A stretch of DNA of 64,000 nucleotides from Erigeron canadensis (lineage: Eukaryota > Streptophyta > Magnoliopsida > Asterales > Asteraceae), in assembly GCF_010389155.1 (NCBI RefSeq), contig NC_057768.1:18287664-18351663 (forward strand), read 5' to 3'. Below are positions 1-11,366 of the stretch, piece after piece; the stretch's first letter is position 1, and each line of letters begins with the position of its first letter. The notes beneath the pieces were generated by a model that did no database searches, had not been told where the DNA came from, and saw nothing but the letters and a program-made list of their open reading frames with translations. The translations under genes and the position numbers were made by a program.

Positions 1-1719
1 CTATGTGACCTCGGATTTATTTTCCCAAAAGTCTTTGAGGATAGTAAGACATGGTTTTCGAACGCCTTTGTGACACTGACCATGAATTACATTCTTTAAA
101 GCCATCTATCGGTTGTAAAGCCATAGAACAAACCATTTAGAGATAAGCTTTGTGAATTTCTTGATGATAATGGGAAGTCCTACAAATCGTAATCGTATTT
201 TTAGGCCACACCATTAATCCTTTCGATTTTTGGTTGTGTTAACGGATCATTTATATCCGGATTTCATTTCTCTTCACACAAACACAAAGAACACAAACAC
301 TATATAACAATCTTTTTCCAACAACGCAACCTCAAATTCTAGTTCACCAATAGGTCCATTGGGAATTGGATTCGGATAAGCTGTTTGGTTGTTGTTTGTT
401 GTCATTTACCATTTATGCTATCAATCATCATTGTATGATGAATACGTTTCACATATTCATCATAAGGGGGAGAAATGATTATATGATTGATAGATAGAGT
501 TCATGGACATAGGTAGAATTTAGTTGGTAGAATTTGTTCGAGGATGATTGTTGTGTTTGGATGTTCAAAGGATCGTTAGTTTAGGTGAAGAGAGTGAATA
601 ATTATTGTGCTAAGTTGAGAGTTTATTTTTGAGAAAGTTAGAGGATTGATTCAAGATCGAGTATATTCAAGATGATGTACATGGTTGATACTTGAAAGAT
701 TTGTTGGTTAAATGACCATTGTTTGTTGATAAGAAGAGTTTGAGATTGAATGGTGGTTACTTAGATAGTTAAGTTCGTTCATGCTTTGAAAATTTTGTTC
801 ATAGTTTGAAGGGGAGCATGAGTATAGTCATAAATCGTTACATATGCTTTGAAATGATTGTTTGTTCGAGGGAGAGCAAGAAATTTGAATATAATTTATT
901 TTGTTGATAAGTTGCTTCAACAAAGTAATGTTTATTTGAGGGGGAGCTAGAATAAGTTGATTAAAGATCAAATGCTCCAAGATGAATGTTGATTCAGAGA
1001 CACGTTAGACCAAGAAATGAAGTTTCAAAGCCAAAACCAAGCTTCCATATTGCCAAGAAAACTCAAAGATAACCAAGCTTCCGCAATCCAAAAGAATTCG
1101 AAGAATTCAAAGTCAAAACCTAGCTTCTGCATGCTACTCAAAGCTTCAAGTTACTTCTCAAAGCAACATCAAGTTGAAATCAACATTCAAAAGTTCAAGT
1201 TGTGAAAGCTCAAAAGCTATAATAAAGATTTCAAATATGCTTCCAAAGTATTCTAAGTTGTAAGAGAAGATCAAGATTTAGAGAGTCATCGTCAATTCAA
1301 TATGTTTGTTGAGAAGATTCAAAGTCAAAGTTGATACAAGACATTGAAGACAATGAGAAAGCTTCAAAGTCCAATCAACATTGAAGATTTTCAACAAATG
1401 GGCTCATCATGTTTATTTAAAGACCAAAGACGATGCAACATTTACAATTCAACACCAAGGGGAAAATTGTTAGAATTATAAAATGGTGTTAAATTGTAAA
1501 TTAGTTATTGTGTAAGGGGTTTTAGTATAAATAGGATTAAATGTATATAAACCCCTTAACACATCATTTGTAATTAAGCCTTAATCATATTTACAATACA
1601 AACTTCTCTCTAAATTACTTTCTCTCTCTAACTTTATCTTCTACCTCCCATCACCCACACTCAATCTAACATACATTCCACCATTGTTATCACTATTAAG
1701 CTCATTATCATACTTTACA
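1..1719 (+). mobile_element. Cop-1: 3' end of a Ty1/copia (Sirevirus-like) element
   Basis: This is the non-coding stretch downstream of pol followed by the 3' LTR; the rest lies left of the window. Bases 1-330 match, in reverse complement, the 3' non-coding part of Cop-5 (about 26700-27000) and of Cop-9 (about 56400-56650), which fixes it as the same kind of element. Several purine-rich tracts of AGGGGGAGA type occur near 464, 807, 930 and 1457. Repeated polypurine tracts before the 3' LTR are a published hallmark of Sireviruses. No coding capacity is seen here; the short ORF at 1017 looks like chance. The element was inserted into the Cop-2 ORF, which resumes at 1720. Confidence 0.75.
1468..1719 (+). 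repeat. 3' LTR of Cop-1
   Basis: It starts TGTTAGAA directly after the tract AACACCAAGGGGAAAAT and ends ACTTTACA, 252 bp in all. Start, end, length and internal order (TATA-type box, pyrimidine-rich run, CA-rich leader) match the 255 bp LTRs of NA-1 at 21811 and 25210, so the two are related families. The right-hand target copy would be AGTCT at 1720-1724; the left copy is outside the window. Confidence 0.8.
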
Positions 1720-2903
1720 AGTCTGAAGACTACTTCCAATATACATTGGAATCTGAAGGAAAGTATTTTCTTTGTAAATTTAATTTGGAACAATTCAGAT
1801 CCATCCTAGGGTTTCCTGATGTAACACCCCACCGTTGGCGGAAACATGAGGTGTCATGAAAAATACCGCACGACATGGAATTACATAGATACTGCTAAAT
1901 GAAATAGAATATGATAAGTATATTCCCAAAACATGAGTTCAGAGTCATAACAGTGCTACAATAGCTTATTACAATCAAGTCCATAAAGAAATAATCTAAG
2001 GCATGTAGCCTCAAAGTCTGACAATTATTAAGGAGTACTAATCTCCGAAGTCCAGCCTAGCATAGCAGCCTTTATCCCTGATTAGCCTGAGCACCTGAAA
2101 AGTATACTAAAACGTGTCAACACAAAGGTTGGTGAGTTCGTAGGTTTTATGTCAACAGTCTAATAAAAGAAATAAGTCTTTTGTCGATTCTTTTAAGTCT
2201 AAACAAGTAATAGTTCAATATATAACGAGCAGAGTTACGCCATAATAAGTCCAAATGTCTCAATGTCTCAAAGTCCGGCCTTACGGTACCTGCCTTAGTC
2301 CAAAGTCTCAAGTCTCAACTCATACAATAAGTACGTCCAAAGCACAACAAACAAACACATAATCACACACAAACAATAAGATCAAAGCACGTCAAATGGC
2401 ACAAGTAACTCTATACGCACATGCTCAATATTGAACATAAAACAGAAACCGACAAAACTGTTTGAAAATAAGTATACTTTCCACCCCAAAACTTGTAAAA
2501 AGAGGGGCTACGAAACTCACCTGAAAGGTGTTATGAAAGTATAACGAACGAGCACGACAAGCACAATCAAAGTCCACGACAATCAACACCTATCAATAGT
2601 AAATGGCAAGTCACAATGAAAGTCTTTTGTCTTAAGTTTTAGCCTATTAGGAATGCCTTTAAGTCTATATGTCTTTATTTAACTTTTAAAATGACGTTTG
2701 TTAAAATTTACGAGACTCGAATAAACCGAACAAGAGTCTGGATTTGGCACCAATGACCTTTCTTAAGTTAAAATATATTATTTTATCAATACAACCTGAT
2801 TTGAAATCATTACATAGCCCAAAATAAGTTTTACTCGAATTTAATCAAAATTAGACGAAACCGGAGATTTTAACCGAAAAGCTTACGAAACCGAAACGAG
2901 TTG

Positions 2904-2919
2904 AGGTTGAGCTCAACCT
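2904..2919. repeat. Perfect 16-bp palindrome in sL1
   Basis: AGGTTGAGCTCAACCT is its own reverse complement. It is followed by related GGTTGAACTCGAC words and by the 20-bp array at 3241-3340. Confidence 0.85.
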
Positions 2920-3240
2920 TATGGTTGAACTCGACAAACTACAGCCCAAAAATGTTATTTTGAAACCATTTAACCATACGTTAATCAATTGGACCAAAAC
3001 TACATTTTTTGAGAAAACTAGTCAAGTTTAAGAACTGATTAAGCGCGTATGGACACGAAGGGCCAAAGAAATCGATTATATGAGTAGGGAAGTGGTTGAA
3101 CTTGACCATGACAGGTATAGTTAGACCTGGACAGAGGTCAAAATGAGTTCTCCCCAATACTTAAGGGTCCGAGAGTTAAAACAAGTCATTTCGGGTCAAG
3201 CTAGTAACTTTACGAGACGTTTAAGCGACAAAACCTATGA

Positions 3241-3340
3241 GAGGTTGAACTAGACCAGAAGAGGTCGACCTAGACCTGATTTAGGTCGAGCTAGACCTGC
3301 CTAAGTCGAGCTAGACCAGGTAGAGGTCGAGCCAGACCTG
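3241..3340. repeat. 20-bp tandem array of near-palindromes in sL1
   Basis: Five consecutive 20-bp units share the core AGGTCGAGCTAGACC. Each unit is close to self-complementary (AGGTC with GACCT). Looser copies extend back to about 3090. Given the minus-strand TATA box near 4000, the array would be transcribed as part of the leader of an element using this LTR. Confidence 0.8.
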
Positions 3341-5748
3341 TTCGGGGTCGGATTTGGACGAATTTTGATCAAAAACGACGATTTCGATGCGATTTTTGTT
3401 AAAACGACGTAGATTATGGCTAGCCAATTCATACCCATGGATCTTGGATGCACAAAAGTTACACAACTCAGTACAAAAAGGGTGATTTTCGACCAATTTA
3501 ATACGCATGTGATTGACAATTGCACAAATCTTGATCTAGGATACGAAATCGACTAGTTTTTGAGTCATTTAGCCAAGTAAAGGATATCTTCAATTTGTAG
3601 TTGCACAAAACCGATTACATGAGTGCATAATGAGTCGGATCAAACCTTAATCAAGGTTCAATTTCAGTTCTTACACACAAATGTAACCAAAGATGCCCAA
3701 ACAATAATCAAAGACATGATTCGCTTAGCTTTTGATAAGAACCGAAAAGTAAACATAGATATATATACATATAGAACGAATTAAATAGATGAAGAAAAGC
3801 CTTACCCACGTTTTTGATGATGATTATGATAATACACACTTGTTTCTTGATCGATGATTGAAGCCTTGATTGATTTACACGCGTTTAGAACCGAAATCAA
3901 GCGATTTTTGCAAGATAGAATTTGAAAGCAAAATTCTATGTGTGTGAGGTGATATGGACGACCAAAACAAGAAAAGAAAAGCAAAAGGCTTGGCCTTGTA
4001 TTTATAGGCAAGGTCAAGGGAGGGGGGGGGGGTCCGTCAGACAAACAAAACGTCTGATAGTTTTAGTCCTTTTTGCTTACCGGGCGAACACCGAATGTCA
4101 TAGAAATGATTTGACCATATTTTATGATATATTTTTGAATTACGAACCCAACGACTAGTTACATGACCATATTTGACTCACAAAAGTATTTTAAGTCTTT
4201 ATTTAGGCATTTCTATTAAACAACTAGTCTTCCTCAAACATTCGCACCAAGTCTTAAAAAGTCTAAAACACTAGTATACAATAAACTCACATGTCTTAAT
4301 CATACTTTAATCCAAAAAAACTCACGTCTTTAGATTTATGTTTGACGGTTACTAACCTTATTCGAACAGAAAAGTACAGTCAGAAGAACGCTCAGGTGAC
4401 GGTTGTTACACCTGAACAAGAAGAGCATAAAGAACTGCCCTCTGTTGAAGAAATTTTGGTTGCAGTTCAAGCCCTTGGATATGAAGGGGAGTTGGGATCT
4501 TTGAGAGACTTTAAGAGAATGAATGTTGCTACTCTCTGGCACACCATGTATAATGTGTTAAATACATGCTTGATACCCTCCCAGAAAGGAATTGATGCCA
4601 TGACACGACATTATCTGTCACTTTATTATGCTGTAACTCATAATGTTCAATGTGATTATGCAAAGATAGTCTGGGAGAAAATGGCTCAAGTACTGAAAGG
4701 CAAAGATGGGCAAGAAAGAAAGTATATCCCATACATCAGATTCTTCACGTTGTTCATTGAAGATGTTCTTGATTCTGCTGATGTAATCCCCAAGTTAGAT
4801 GACTCGTTCAAATGTGTCATTGCAATGTATAAATCCAATCTAAGGGGCACAGGAAGTGAGCTTGCAAAACCTTTTCCAATTCCACCATTTTTGCTTAATC
4901 TTGTACTAGCTAAGAGTCCCCATCTTAGGACATATAGAGAGAGTGGTTAGACATAGTTCTGGGGTCTGAAAGCTGACAGACTCCTACCCCAACTGTGCAT
5001 TGGTTGCCAAGTGAGGGTCCTAGGTTATCTAAAAGAAAAATAGGGGATAGAGGTGAGGGGACTGTTAAGCAACCGAGGAGGAAGCTTAAAAGAGTGTCAT
5101 TTGAAACTCCTATCACACCAACCATTTCTTCTTCTCAAATAACACCACCACCATCACAATCAACTCCATCTATTCCTACAACACCTTCTACACCACTTCC
5201 TTCTATTTCTTCTCCGATTCAACCAATTCTTTCTCCACCACAACTATCTACAATTCTTGAAACAACATCAACTATTCCCGCTCCCATCCCTGGGAGAAGA
5301 TTAAAAATGCAAGCTCGAAGGATCAAATCTAAGTCTGGTTTGTTGAAACTTACAAAGAAGAAACACAAGAAAAGACACTCTACTTCATCTTCAAGCTTGC
5401 AGAGAGATGAGTCGGGTACACTTAATGTTGATCAATCTTTTGGTACCTCGACAGACTTTGATGATGGTCATATCACAGAAACAATTGCAAGTGTGATATC
5501 TGATGTTATATCTGAGGATCTGGGCACTGGAGATGAGGTTGTGCTGGAGGTACAAGGAAAGAATGAGGGCGGGGTTGAAAATACCAGAGAGGTTGAGAGG
5601 TCCGGGCTAGGACAAGGGCGTAAAGAAAACGTTTGCCCTCCAATAGTTGAAACCAATGAGTCTAGCCGGGATGACAACTTGTTAGAAATACAAAATAGTG
5701 CTTAGTTGTATTTCAAACTTTGTATTTTGATGTACTTATTGAAAGGTT

Positions 5749-5761
5749 GAGGGGGAGCTTT
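5749..5761 (+). promoter_or_regulatory. Polypurine tract of Cop-2
   Basis: TTGAGGGGGAGCTTT sits directly before the LTR start at 5762. It would serve as primer for plus-strand DNA synthesis. Confidence 0.7.
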
Positions 5762-5949
5762 TGTAATATACTTAGAGTATAAATACCCCTCAAGCCTTAA
5801 CATTTTAAAAAGAGCTGGTAACACTTTTTACTGATCAATCAATCAAGCTTTCCACACACACACCTCTCTCTCTCTCAAGAACACACACTAATACACACTT
5901 TCCACCATTGTTGATCACCTAACTTCCGCATCAAAACACGAATATTACA
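5762..5949 (+). repeat. 3' LTR of Cop-2 (188 bp)
   Basis: It starts TGTAATAT and ends ATATTACA, perfect 8-bp inverted ends. It has a TATAAATA box soon after the start and a CT/CA-rich leader (CTCTCTCTCTC, CACACACA) like the other copia LTRs here. A polypurine tract lies immediately upstream. No matching 5-bp duplication flanks it, which fits a 3' LTR whose 5' partner is outside the window. Downstream sequence enters the Cop-3 ORF directly, so Cop-2 probably sits inside Cop-3. Confidence 0.7.
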
Positions 5950-6484
5950 TGTATTACACAACCCTAGGGAAGAAGTCGAGAGCTCCCCACTTTTGCATGT
6001 ACAAACATCTCACAGCTATTCTGACTCCTCACAACAGGAGTTAGTCTAAGATATGCACGGGGAGCAACCACGTTCACCACACTCTCCTCATTTGGAGGAT
6101 GAGAGTGTTGAAATAAGAGAGGACCAGCCCCACCTCTCGCCTTCATTTCGTGCACTAGAGTCTAATTCTCCTAGGGACATGGACCTGCAAGCTCAGTTTT
6201 GTACTGATGCCGGAACAAGCGGAGAGGGACCCACTGTGAGTGACCCTCTAGGACAGCTTGGAAGTCCTGCCTTAGCTAACAATATGCCAGCTTTAGCCGC
6301 ATGCAACAATTCTCACACTGAGACTGAGAGACAGTATGAACGCCAAGGTGACACTGTTGTTTCTCGGGATCAACCTGAGACTGTATTAATGGGCATTCTC
6401 AGTGACCCCGGTGTTGTTAGAGGTGTTACCCAACAACAAGTCCCGGGCAGTGATTTATCCCAAGGATCTTCAGGAAATCCTGGT

Positions 6485-6982
6485 TGTTAAAACACGAGGG
6501 ACCGGTCAAATCGAGATCTAAACAACTACAAACGTACAGAATCCAATTGTAATTGTCTTTGAGGATTCTGAATAAACATGAACATATAAACACGAATTAC
6601 ATGAAGAATAAGAGATAAATACAGATGTAAAACTCGTGAATATCATTAATCATATGAATATTACACCAAATCAGTATACATCTGACTAGCATGGGGTATA
6701 GATCTCTACCCCGTGCAAGATGAATAGTTTATGTCTAGACCTAAACAATTAACCCGAAATTGTAACCTAATTCTAGTATATATAGGCTGCTTCACGGGCT
6801 GGGCTTCTATCTTGTTCATGGGCTTTGACTTCCTTCACACGAACCAGATACCTCGTGCTGACGTCATCATTCCTCGTGATGATGTCATCACGACCTTGAA
6901 GACATCCTTTTTTCTTCATAATCAACCCATAGAATTACATTGCGACGGACAACAATAGATGCTCATAAATTGCATCTACACT
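6485..6982 (+). repeat. Solo LTR sL2 (498 bp)
   Basis: It begins TGTTAAAACACGAGG and ends GCATCTACA, with exact 5-bp duplications CTGGT at 6480-6484 and 6983-6987. A TATATATA-type box lies near 6777. Leaving it and one duplication out joins the flanking Cop-3 ORF in frame. The short ORFs inside it are not genes. Orientation is assumed from the TATA position. Confidence 0.85.
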
Positions 6983-8340
6983 GGTTGTGAAGCCATTGAA
7001 TCTCAAACTGCTGGTGAGGGTTTGCCCCAAGGATCTGCAGGAAATCCGGAAACAGCTTCGGCTGGTTTAGGTCACACCACCAGTGTGCCAACAACCTCCG
7101 GGTTAGTTCCACCATCTATACAAACACCACCACCACTTCAAACAACAACAACACCCCAACAAACTTCATCAACCTCAAAACAACAAGATAAAGAAAACAC
7201 ATGCAAACATTTACTACATATCTTGAGGGATGAAGGTGATAACATAAATCTGATTGATCAGGGGGTGTTAAATGCTCTAGAGTTGAGGGAAAGAGAATTA
7301 GACCATACAAGTCAAGTTGAAGCTTTGAAAGAGCAAGTACTATCTCAGAAGGCTGAATATGATGCCAAACTTGCTGCTTTCGAGCTCAGGTTAATTGCTC
7401 GAGTCTTGCCGACCGGCCTCAGTTTCTTCAAGATGGGATGATCTTGATTCCGATAATCACCCCGAGGGGGAGAACCAAGGAGATGGTCAAGCTAATGTAG
7501 GGGCAAGAGTTGAAGAAACGAATGTAGATGTGGAGATGGGGGAAAGGGTTGATGTAACAACCGCCTTAGAAATAATTTAAATAAATCCATGATATGTTCT
7601 AGTTTCGAATATGTGCTCACATGAAGGTCTATTCAATCTTAAATCTTGAATTATAAGACGAGTCTATGGTCTATTGTGATAAGAATATTAGGTTTCAAAA
7701 CGTAAGCGATTGTATTCAAGAAATTCTAGTCCGAAAATGTTTAATTTAGACCCTAGATTTATTAGAATCATTAATTAAGGGAAAACTATAAAAGGGTTAG
7801 AAAACCCCATTTTTCCACTTCTTCACCATTTTCTCCCCATCTCACCTCTCTCTCTCTCTAAAAACACACACATACATTCACCATCTTCACCCACAAAAAT
7901 TCATCATTTGATTTTGAGTTGTTAAACCAAGATTTCTTGCATTTTTAGCTTCCTTGTGATAATCAAAACATATTTCTAGCATCGATTTTCAGGTAACCAC
8001 AACAAATTTTGAGATTTTCATCAAAATAAAAGTTTACTTTTCAAGTGTATGTTCTTGATGATTTGGTCCATTTTTGGTGTAAAAATCGTGTTAAAAGTTA
8101 GTGGGGTTTGTGTCTAAAAATGGTTAGTAACCTTTTCGTGATCAAATTTGGGTCGTAAACATGTCTTAATCTTCAAAACCCTCGTTTTTGTTTGAACAGT
8201 CCCAAATTCGTCCTAAAAACACTTAAAACGAATTTAGTATCCTAGAAACGAATTTAAGTCTTCCAAAACGAAGTTAAGCTTCAAAACGAACTTAGCAAAC
8301 GAACTTAAGCTCCAAACAAACTTAAGTCCTCAAACGAATT

Positions 8341-8585
8341 TAAGGTCTATCTTCGTTCAGATACACCTTACGAGTTTAAGGTCTATCTTCGTTCAGATAC
8401 ACCTTACGAATTTAAGGTCTATCTTCGTTCAGATACACCTTACGAATTTAAGGTCTATCTTCGTTCAGATACACCTTACGAATTTAAAGTCTATCTTCGT
8501 TCAGATACACCTTACGAATTTAAAGTCTATCTTCGTTCAGATACTCCTTACGAATTTAAAGTCTATTTTCGTTAGTTGTAGAAAT
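8341..8585 (+). repeat. 36-bp tandem array in sL3
   Basis: About 6.7 copies with a 36-bp period start at 8341, 8377, 8413, 8449, 8485, 8521 and 8557. The core is TCTATCTTCGTTCAGATAC and drift is only a few bases per copy. It lies downstream of the LTR TATA box. Confidence 0.9.
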
Positions 8586-9065
8586 CAGATTTTATACTTA
8601 GTTGTAATCCAAGTCTATCATGTACAAGGAAACCCTAACTAAGGTATAATCAAGACATATTCGATCTTGTTTATCAAAGTGCGAGTTCAAAGACGTTCAT
8701 TACGAGTCTAGTGTATGAAAAACACTGTTGAGTCAAACGTTTAAAGATCTTTAGTAAACCAAATCATCAGTACATCAAGGACACTTAGTGAATAAATAAT
8801 CACGAGAACTAATACATGTATCCATCTATGCTCAATGGTTTATGATTAGGTTGACATCAAGACATACTTGGATTCGAGTAGATATATTTTACTATATCTG
8901 TGCTTATACTCTGTGCTCGCAGAACTACGTTGTAGCAGATCACTGTGAGTCTTCGTAGCCCCTTTTTCTTTACTTATTTCAGGGTGAAAGGAATACTACT
9001 CATGCTTTTATACATGCCGTAACTACTTTTACTACTCTTCGGCTATTTGACTACTTGATACTACT

Positions 9066-9280
9066 AGCCGGTCCTATTGAGGATTGTGTGTGCTCTATTG
9101 ATACTATTAGCCGGTCCTATTGAGGATTGTGTGTGCTCTATTGATACTATTAGGCGGTCCTATTGAGGATTGTGTGTGCTCTATTGATACTATTAGCCGG
9201 TCCTATTGAGGATTGTGTGTGCTCTATTGGTACTATTAGCCGGTCCTATCGAGGATTGTGTGTGCTCGCATACTTATGTG
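9066..9280 (+). repeat. 43-bp tandem array in sL3
   Basis: Five copies, starting at 9066, 9109, 9152, 9195 and 9238, of a unit containing AGCCGGTCCTATTGAGGATT and GTGTGTGCTC. Copies are nearly identical; the third has AGGCGG in place of AGCCGG. Confidence 0.9.
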
Positions 9281-11030
9281 CAAGTTGGTCACTAGCCACT
9301 ACATACTACTTTACACTTGAGATCTATTGACGGCATAAAATGCTTTTATACTACTTGTTTATACTCAAACCTACGAACTCACCAACCTTTGTGTTGACTC
9401 TTTTAAGTATTCCTTTCAGGTAATCAGGCTAATCGTGGCTAGGAGTTGTAGCATGGGACTATTAGCAGACTTCAGGATTTAGGGTTGGAGTTTGCATGCT
9501 TGTACTTTGTGGTTGGTGGCAATATGCCCAATCGTATCCCCTGCGTGGGACTTTTCATACTTGATTTGATCATCTTTGTTGAACTTGTGTGTAATAACTA
9601 CTACTATGCTTGTTTGGTTATGAAATTGACTATTTATGTTTATTCTAAGCACTCATTTAGTATTCCTATGTAACATCCATGTGCGCGTGTGCTTTATCTT
9701 ACATCCCGAGTTTTCCGCCGCTGTTGGGGTGTTACAGTTGAAGGTTGAAATGTTGATGTAGTTGAGGATGATCAAGCTGAGATTGATAGATTAGCCGAGT
9801 GTATGGCTAGATCAGATGAAATGTGGAAAGGACTGGGTTTGAATGTGGAGGATATTTAAAATGCTGAACAAAGAGAAGAAATAAGGAAGAGGTTGGAAGA
9901 GGTGTTTGGAATGGGAGAAATAGAAGGAGAGGAGGAAGATAATGAGTTTGTTGATGAAGATGTAGTTTATGAGGCTATAATAGAATTTGTTGAAGGAGAG
10001 GCTGACGCAAAGCTATTAAAGACAACATGGTGTTGAATGTTCCGGAATTTGTGGAGACTGAAAAATCAACTGTAGAACCAGTGTTTGAAGAATTTGCTGA
10101 TCTTGATTATTTTACCACTGGTACTTCAGGAAAAAATGAAGCTGAAGAGTCTGCAATTCCATCTGTGTCTACTCCTAAGCAATACTCTTTCAATGATTTT
10201 GAAGGGTTTGATGAGCTAAGAAAAATCCAGATGCTGTCTCTCAAGATTTGAAAAAGTCTACATTTAAACAAGTGTTAAGAGAAGCAATCATGTCTGAAGA
10301 AGAACCACTTCTCGACTACTTCCCCACAGAACTAACAGAAGAACAATGGAACTTCGTGAATAGGGGGTACTTCCTCAGAGATCAAGCTAGAATGGTTGCG
10401 CTTGGTATTAAGCCAAAACAAGCTGCAATCAAATCAAGATTCTTGGAAGAAAGAGCATTTCCAATCTTCTACGGAGCCACTAAAGTTGTCAAAGTAGGAA
10501 GACCAGAATTTGATGCTATGTACAAGTTTAAGGATCCAAAACAAGTTGAAGAATACAGATCTCTCCTTAAACTTGCCGATAGCTACAATCCAAGTATTCT
10601 TGAAGATCAGAAGAAGTACAGGATAGTGGTGCTAGTCAGAGTGATCTTGATAAGGAAGACTCATATCTCAATACCTTGTTTTCATGTAAAAAGAGAGAAT
10701 GGCTTGATTTATAGATTCAATGAAGCTCATTTCAAACTGCTGCCGGTTGATGACTTGATTTTCCTTTACAATCACTACGTGAATGCTATTCAAAGATATC
10801 ATGAAGATCTAATTGCCTTTGATGCAGTGAAGTAGCATCATTCAACATGCATCATTGGAAGATTTTCAGATTGGGTTTGAGTTGGTTAAAAGGAAGATTA
10901 ATGTCTCGTATCCAGATCAAAGTCTTTACACAGAAACATAGAAAGATTGAATATTGGTCATGTTCTCGAAAAATCAACACTTGGTGTAGTATTTCTTAAC
11001 AAGATTGATAAAAGATTGGGTTTTAGAGAG

Positions 11031-11154
11031 AGTATTGGAATGTTAAGGGAAGCGAAGAATGTTAAGAAATCCAAGTACATCGAGAGGAGAAGAGTATTGG
11101 AATGTTAAGGGAAGCAAAGAATGTTAAGAAATCCAAGTACATCAAGAGGAGAAG
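11031..11154 (+). repeat. 62-bp tandem duplication in the Cop-3 ORF
   Basis: Two copies (11031-11092 and 11093-11154) start AGTATTGGAATGTTAAGGGA and differ at only a few positions. Sixty-two is not a multiple of three, so the duplication shifts the frame. Confidence 0.9.
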
Positions 11155-11355
11155 AGGAGGATGCTGGATCAAGTATGAACCTAGTAATGTTTTGGGACCA
11201 CACAACATTCCTCCTAGAAACTATGAAGCAAACATAGTGGTCCCCCAAGATAAACCTGAAGGTGATAACTGCTTCTGGCATCCACATGAGAAAAGACCAA
11301 GGAATCGAGCCTAAAGACTTTTGGATCTGGGATACATTTTTGACAAATCACTACT

Positions 11356-11365
11356 AAGGGGGAGA
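11356..11365 (+). promoter_or_regulatory. Polypurine tract of Cop-3
   Basis: AAGGGGGAGA lies one base before the LTR start at 11367. Confidence 0.7.
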
Positions 11366-11366
11366 T

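Larger units (their letters stand above)
1820..4410 (-). repeat. Solo LTR sL1 (2.6 kb), minus orientation
   Basis: On the plus strand it begins TGTAACACCCC and ends GGTTGTTACA, with 5-bp target duplications CCTGA at 1815-1819 and 4411-4415. The TATA-type box lies on the minus strand (plus-strand TATTTATA at 3999-4006). The left 380 bp are the reverse complement of the right end of sL3 (9360-9736), including the shared motif GAACTCACCAACCTTTGTG. The two are therefore diverged members of one long-LTR family in opposite orientation. LTRs over 2 kb with these ends suggest a Ty3/gypsy chromovirus, but no internal region is present. An 11-12 base G run sits at 4022-4033. Confidence 0.85.
1720..5705 (+). 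pseudogene. Cop-2 3' ORF, first part, interrupted
   Basis: Coding sequence is visible at 1720-1819 and resumes in the same frame at 4411 once solo LTR sL1 and one CCTGA copy are ignored. It runs to a TAG at 4948-4950, then continues after a frameshift from about 4995 to a TAG at 5703-5705. The first block is globular (YFLCKFNLEQF, LWHTMYNVLNTCL, YIPYIRFFTLFI). The second is Pro/Ser/Thr-rich (about 5110-5280), then strongly basic (RRLKMQARRIKSKSG), then acidic. It lies just before a polypurine tract and an LTR, which is where Sireviruses may carry an envelope-like ORF. I recognise the style from repeat-encoded hypothetical proteins in Asteraceae but know no function. It may be an old gag-like or envelope-like ORF. 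Confidence 0.6.
7553..9736 (+). repeat. Solo LTR sL3 (2.2 kb), plus orientation
   Basis: It begins TGTAACAACC and ends GGGGTGTTACA, with exact duplications GTTGA at 7548-7552 and 9737-9741. The TATA box TATAAAAG is at 7787-7794, followed by a CT-rich start region. It carries two tandem arrays. Its last 380 bp match sL1 in reverse complement. Probable Ty3/gypsy chromovirus LTR; no internal sequence remains. Confidence 0.88.
5950..11314 (+). pseudogene. Cop-3 large 3' ORF, interrupted and decayed
   Basis: Coding pieces are 5953-6484, 6988-7552 and 9742-11314. The first two join in frame across sL2 and the last two across sL3. In-frame stops include TAA near 6047, TGA at 9746-9748 and TAA at 9857-9859, and frames shift near 7400 and 10250. 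Order of parts: polar linker; a twice-repeated LSQGSSGNPG/LPQGSAGNPE segment at about 6450 and 7020; Pro/Thr/Gln-rich stretch; predicted coiled coil (7210-7390); acidic region (9760-10200); then the best conserved block at 10248-10835 with FPIFYGATKVVKVGRPEFDA and a later FNEAHFKLLPVDDLIFLYNH. A polypurine tract and LTR follow. It resembles large repeat-encoded Asteraceae proteins of unknown role. Confidence 0.6.

Noticed and set aside
4022..4033. G run as a quadruplex or functional site
   Set aside because: A single homopolymer run in a decaying LTR; length may also be a sequencing uncertainty.
5762..5846. Possible 85-bp insertion flanked by AGCTTT
   Set aside because: AGCTTT on both sides is probably chance. 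The 188-bp LTR reading has perfect inverted ends and a polypurine tract.
6485..6982. hAT insertion with 8-bp duplication CTGGTTGT
   Set aside because: The 8-bp match arises because the LTR itself starts TGT; there are no hAT inverted ends, and TG...CA with 5-bp CTGGT explains it better.
8341..9280. Regular repeats that could look like a CRISPR array
   Set aside because: Units are directly adjacent without unique spacers, lie inside an LTR with exact target duplications, and the context is a plant genome.
10248..10835. 195-codon ORF as a host gene
   Set aside because: It is one frame of a longer decayed ORF that ends at a polypurine tract and LTR, with stops on both sides and solo LTRs inside the same ORF.
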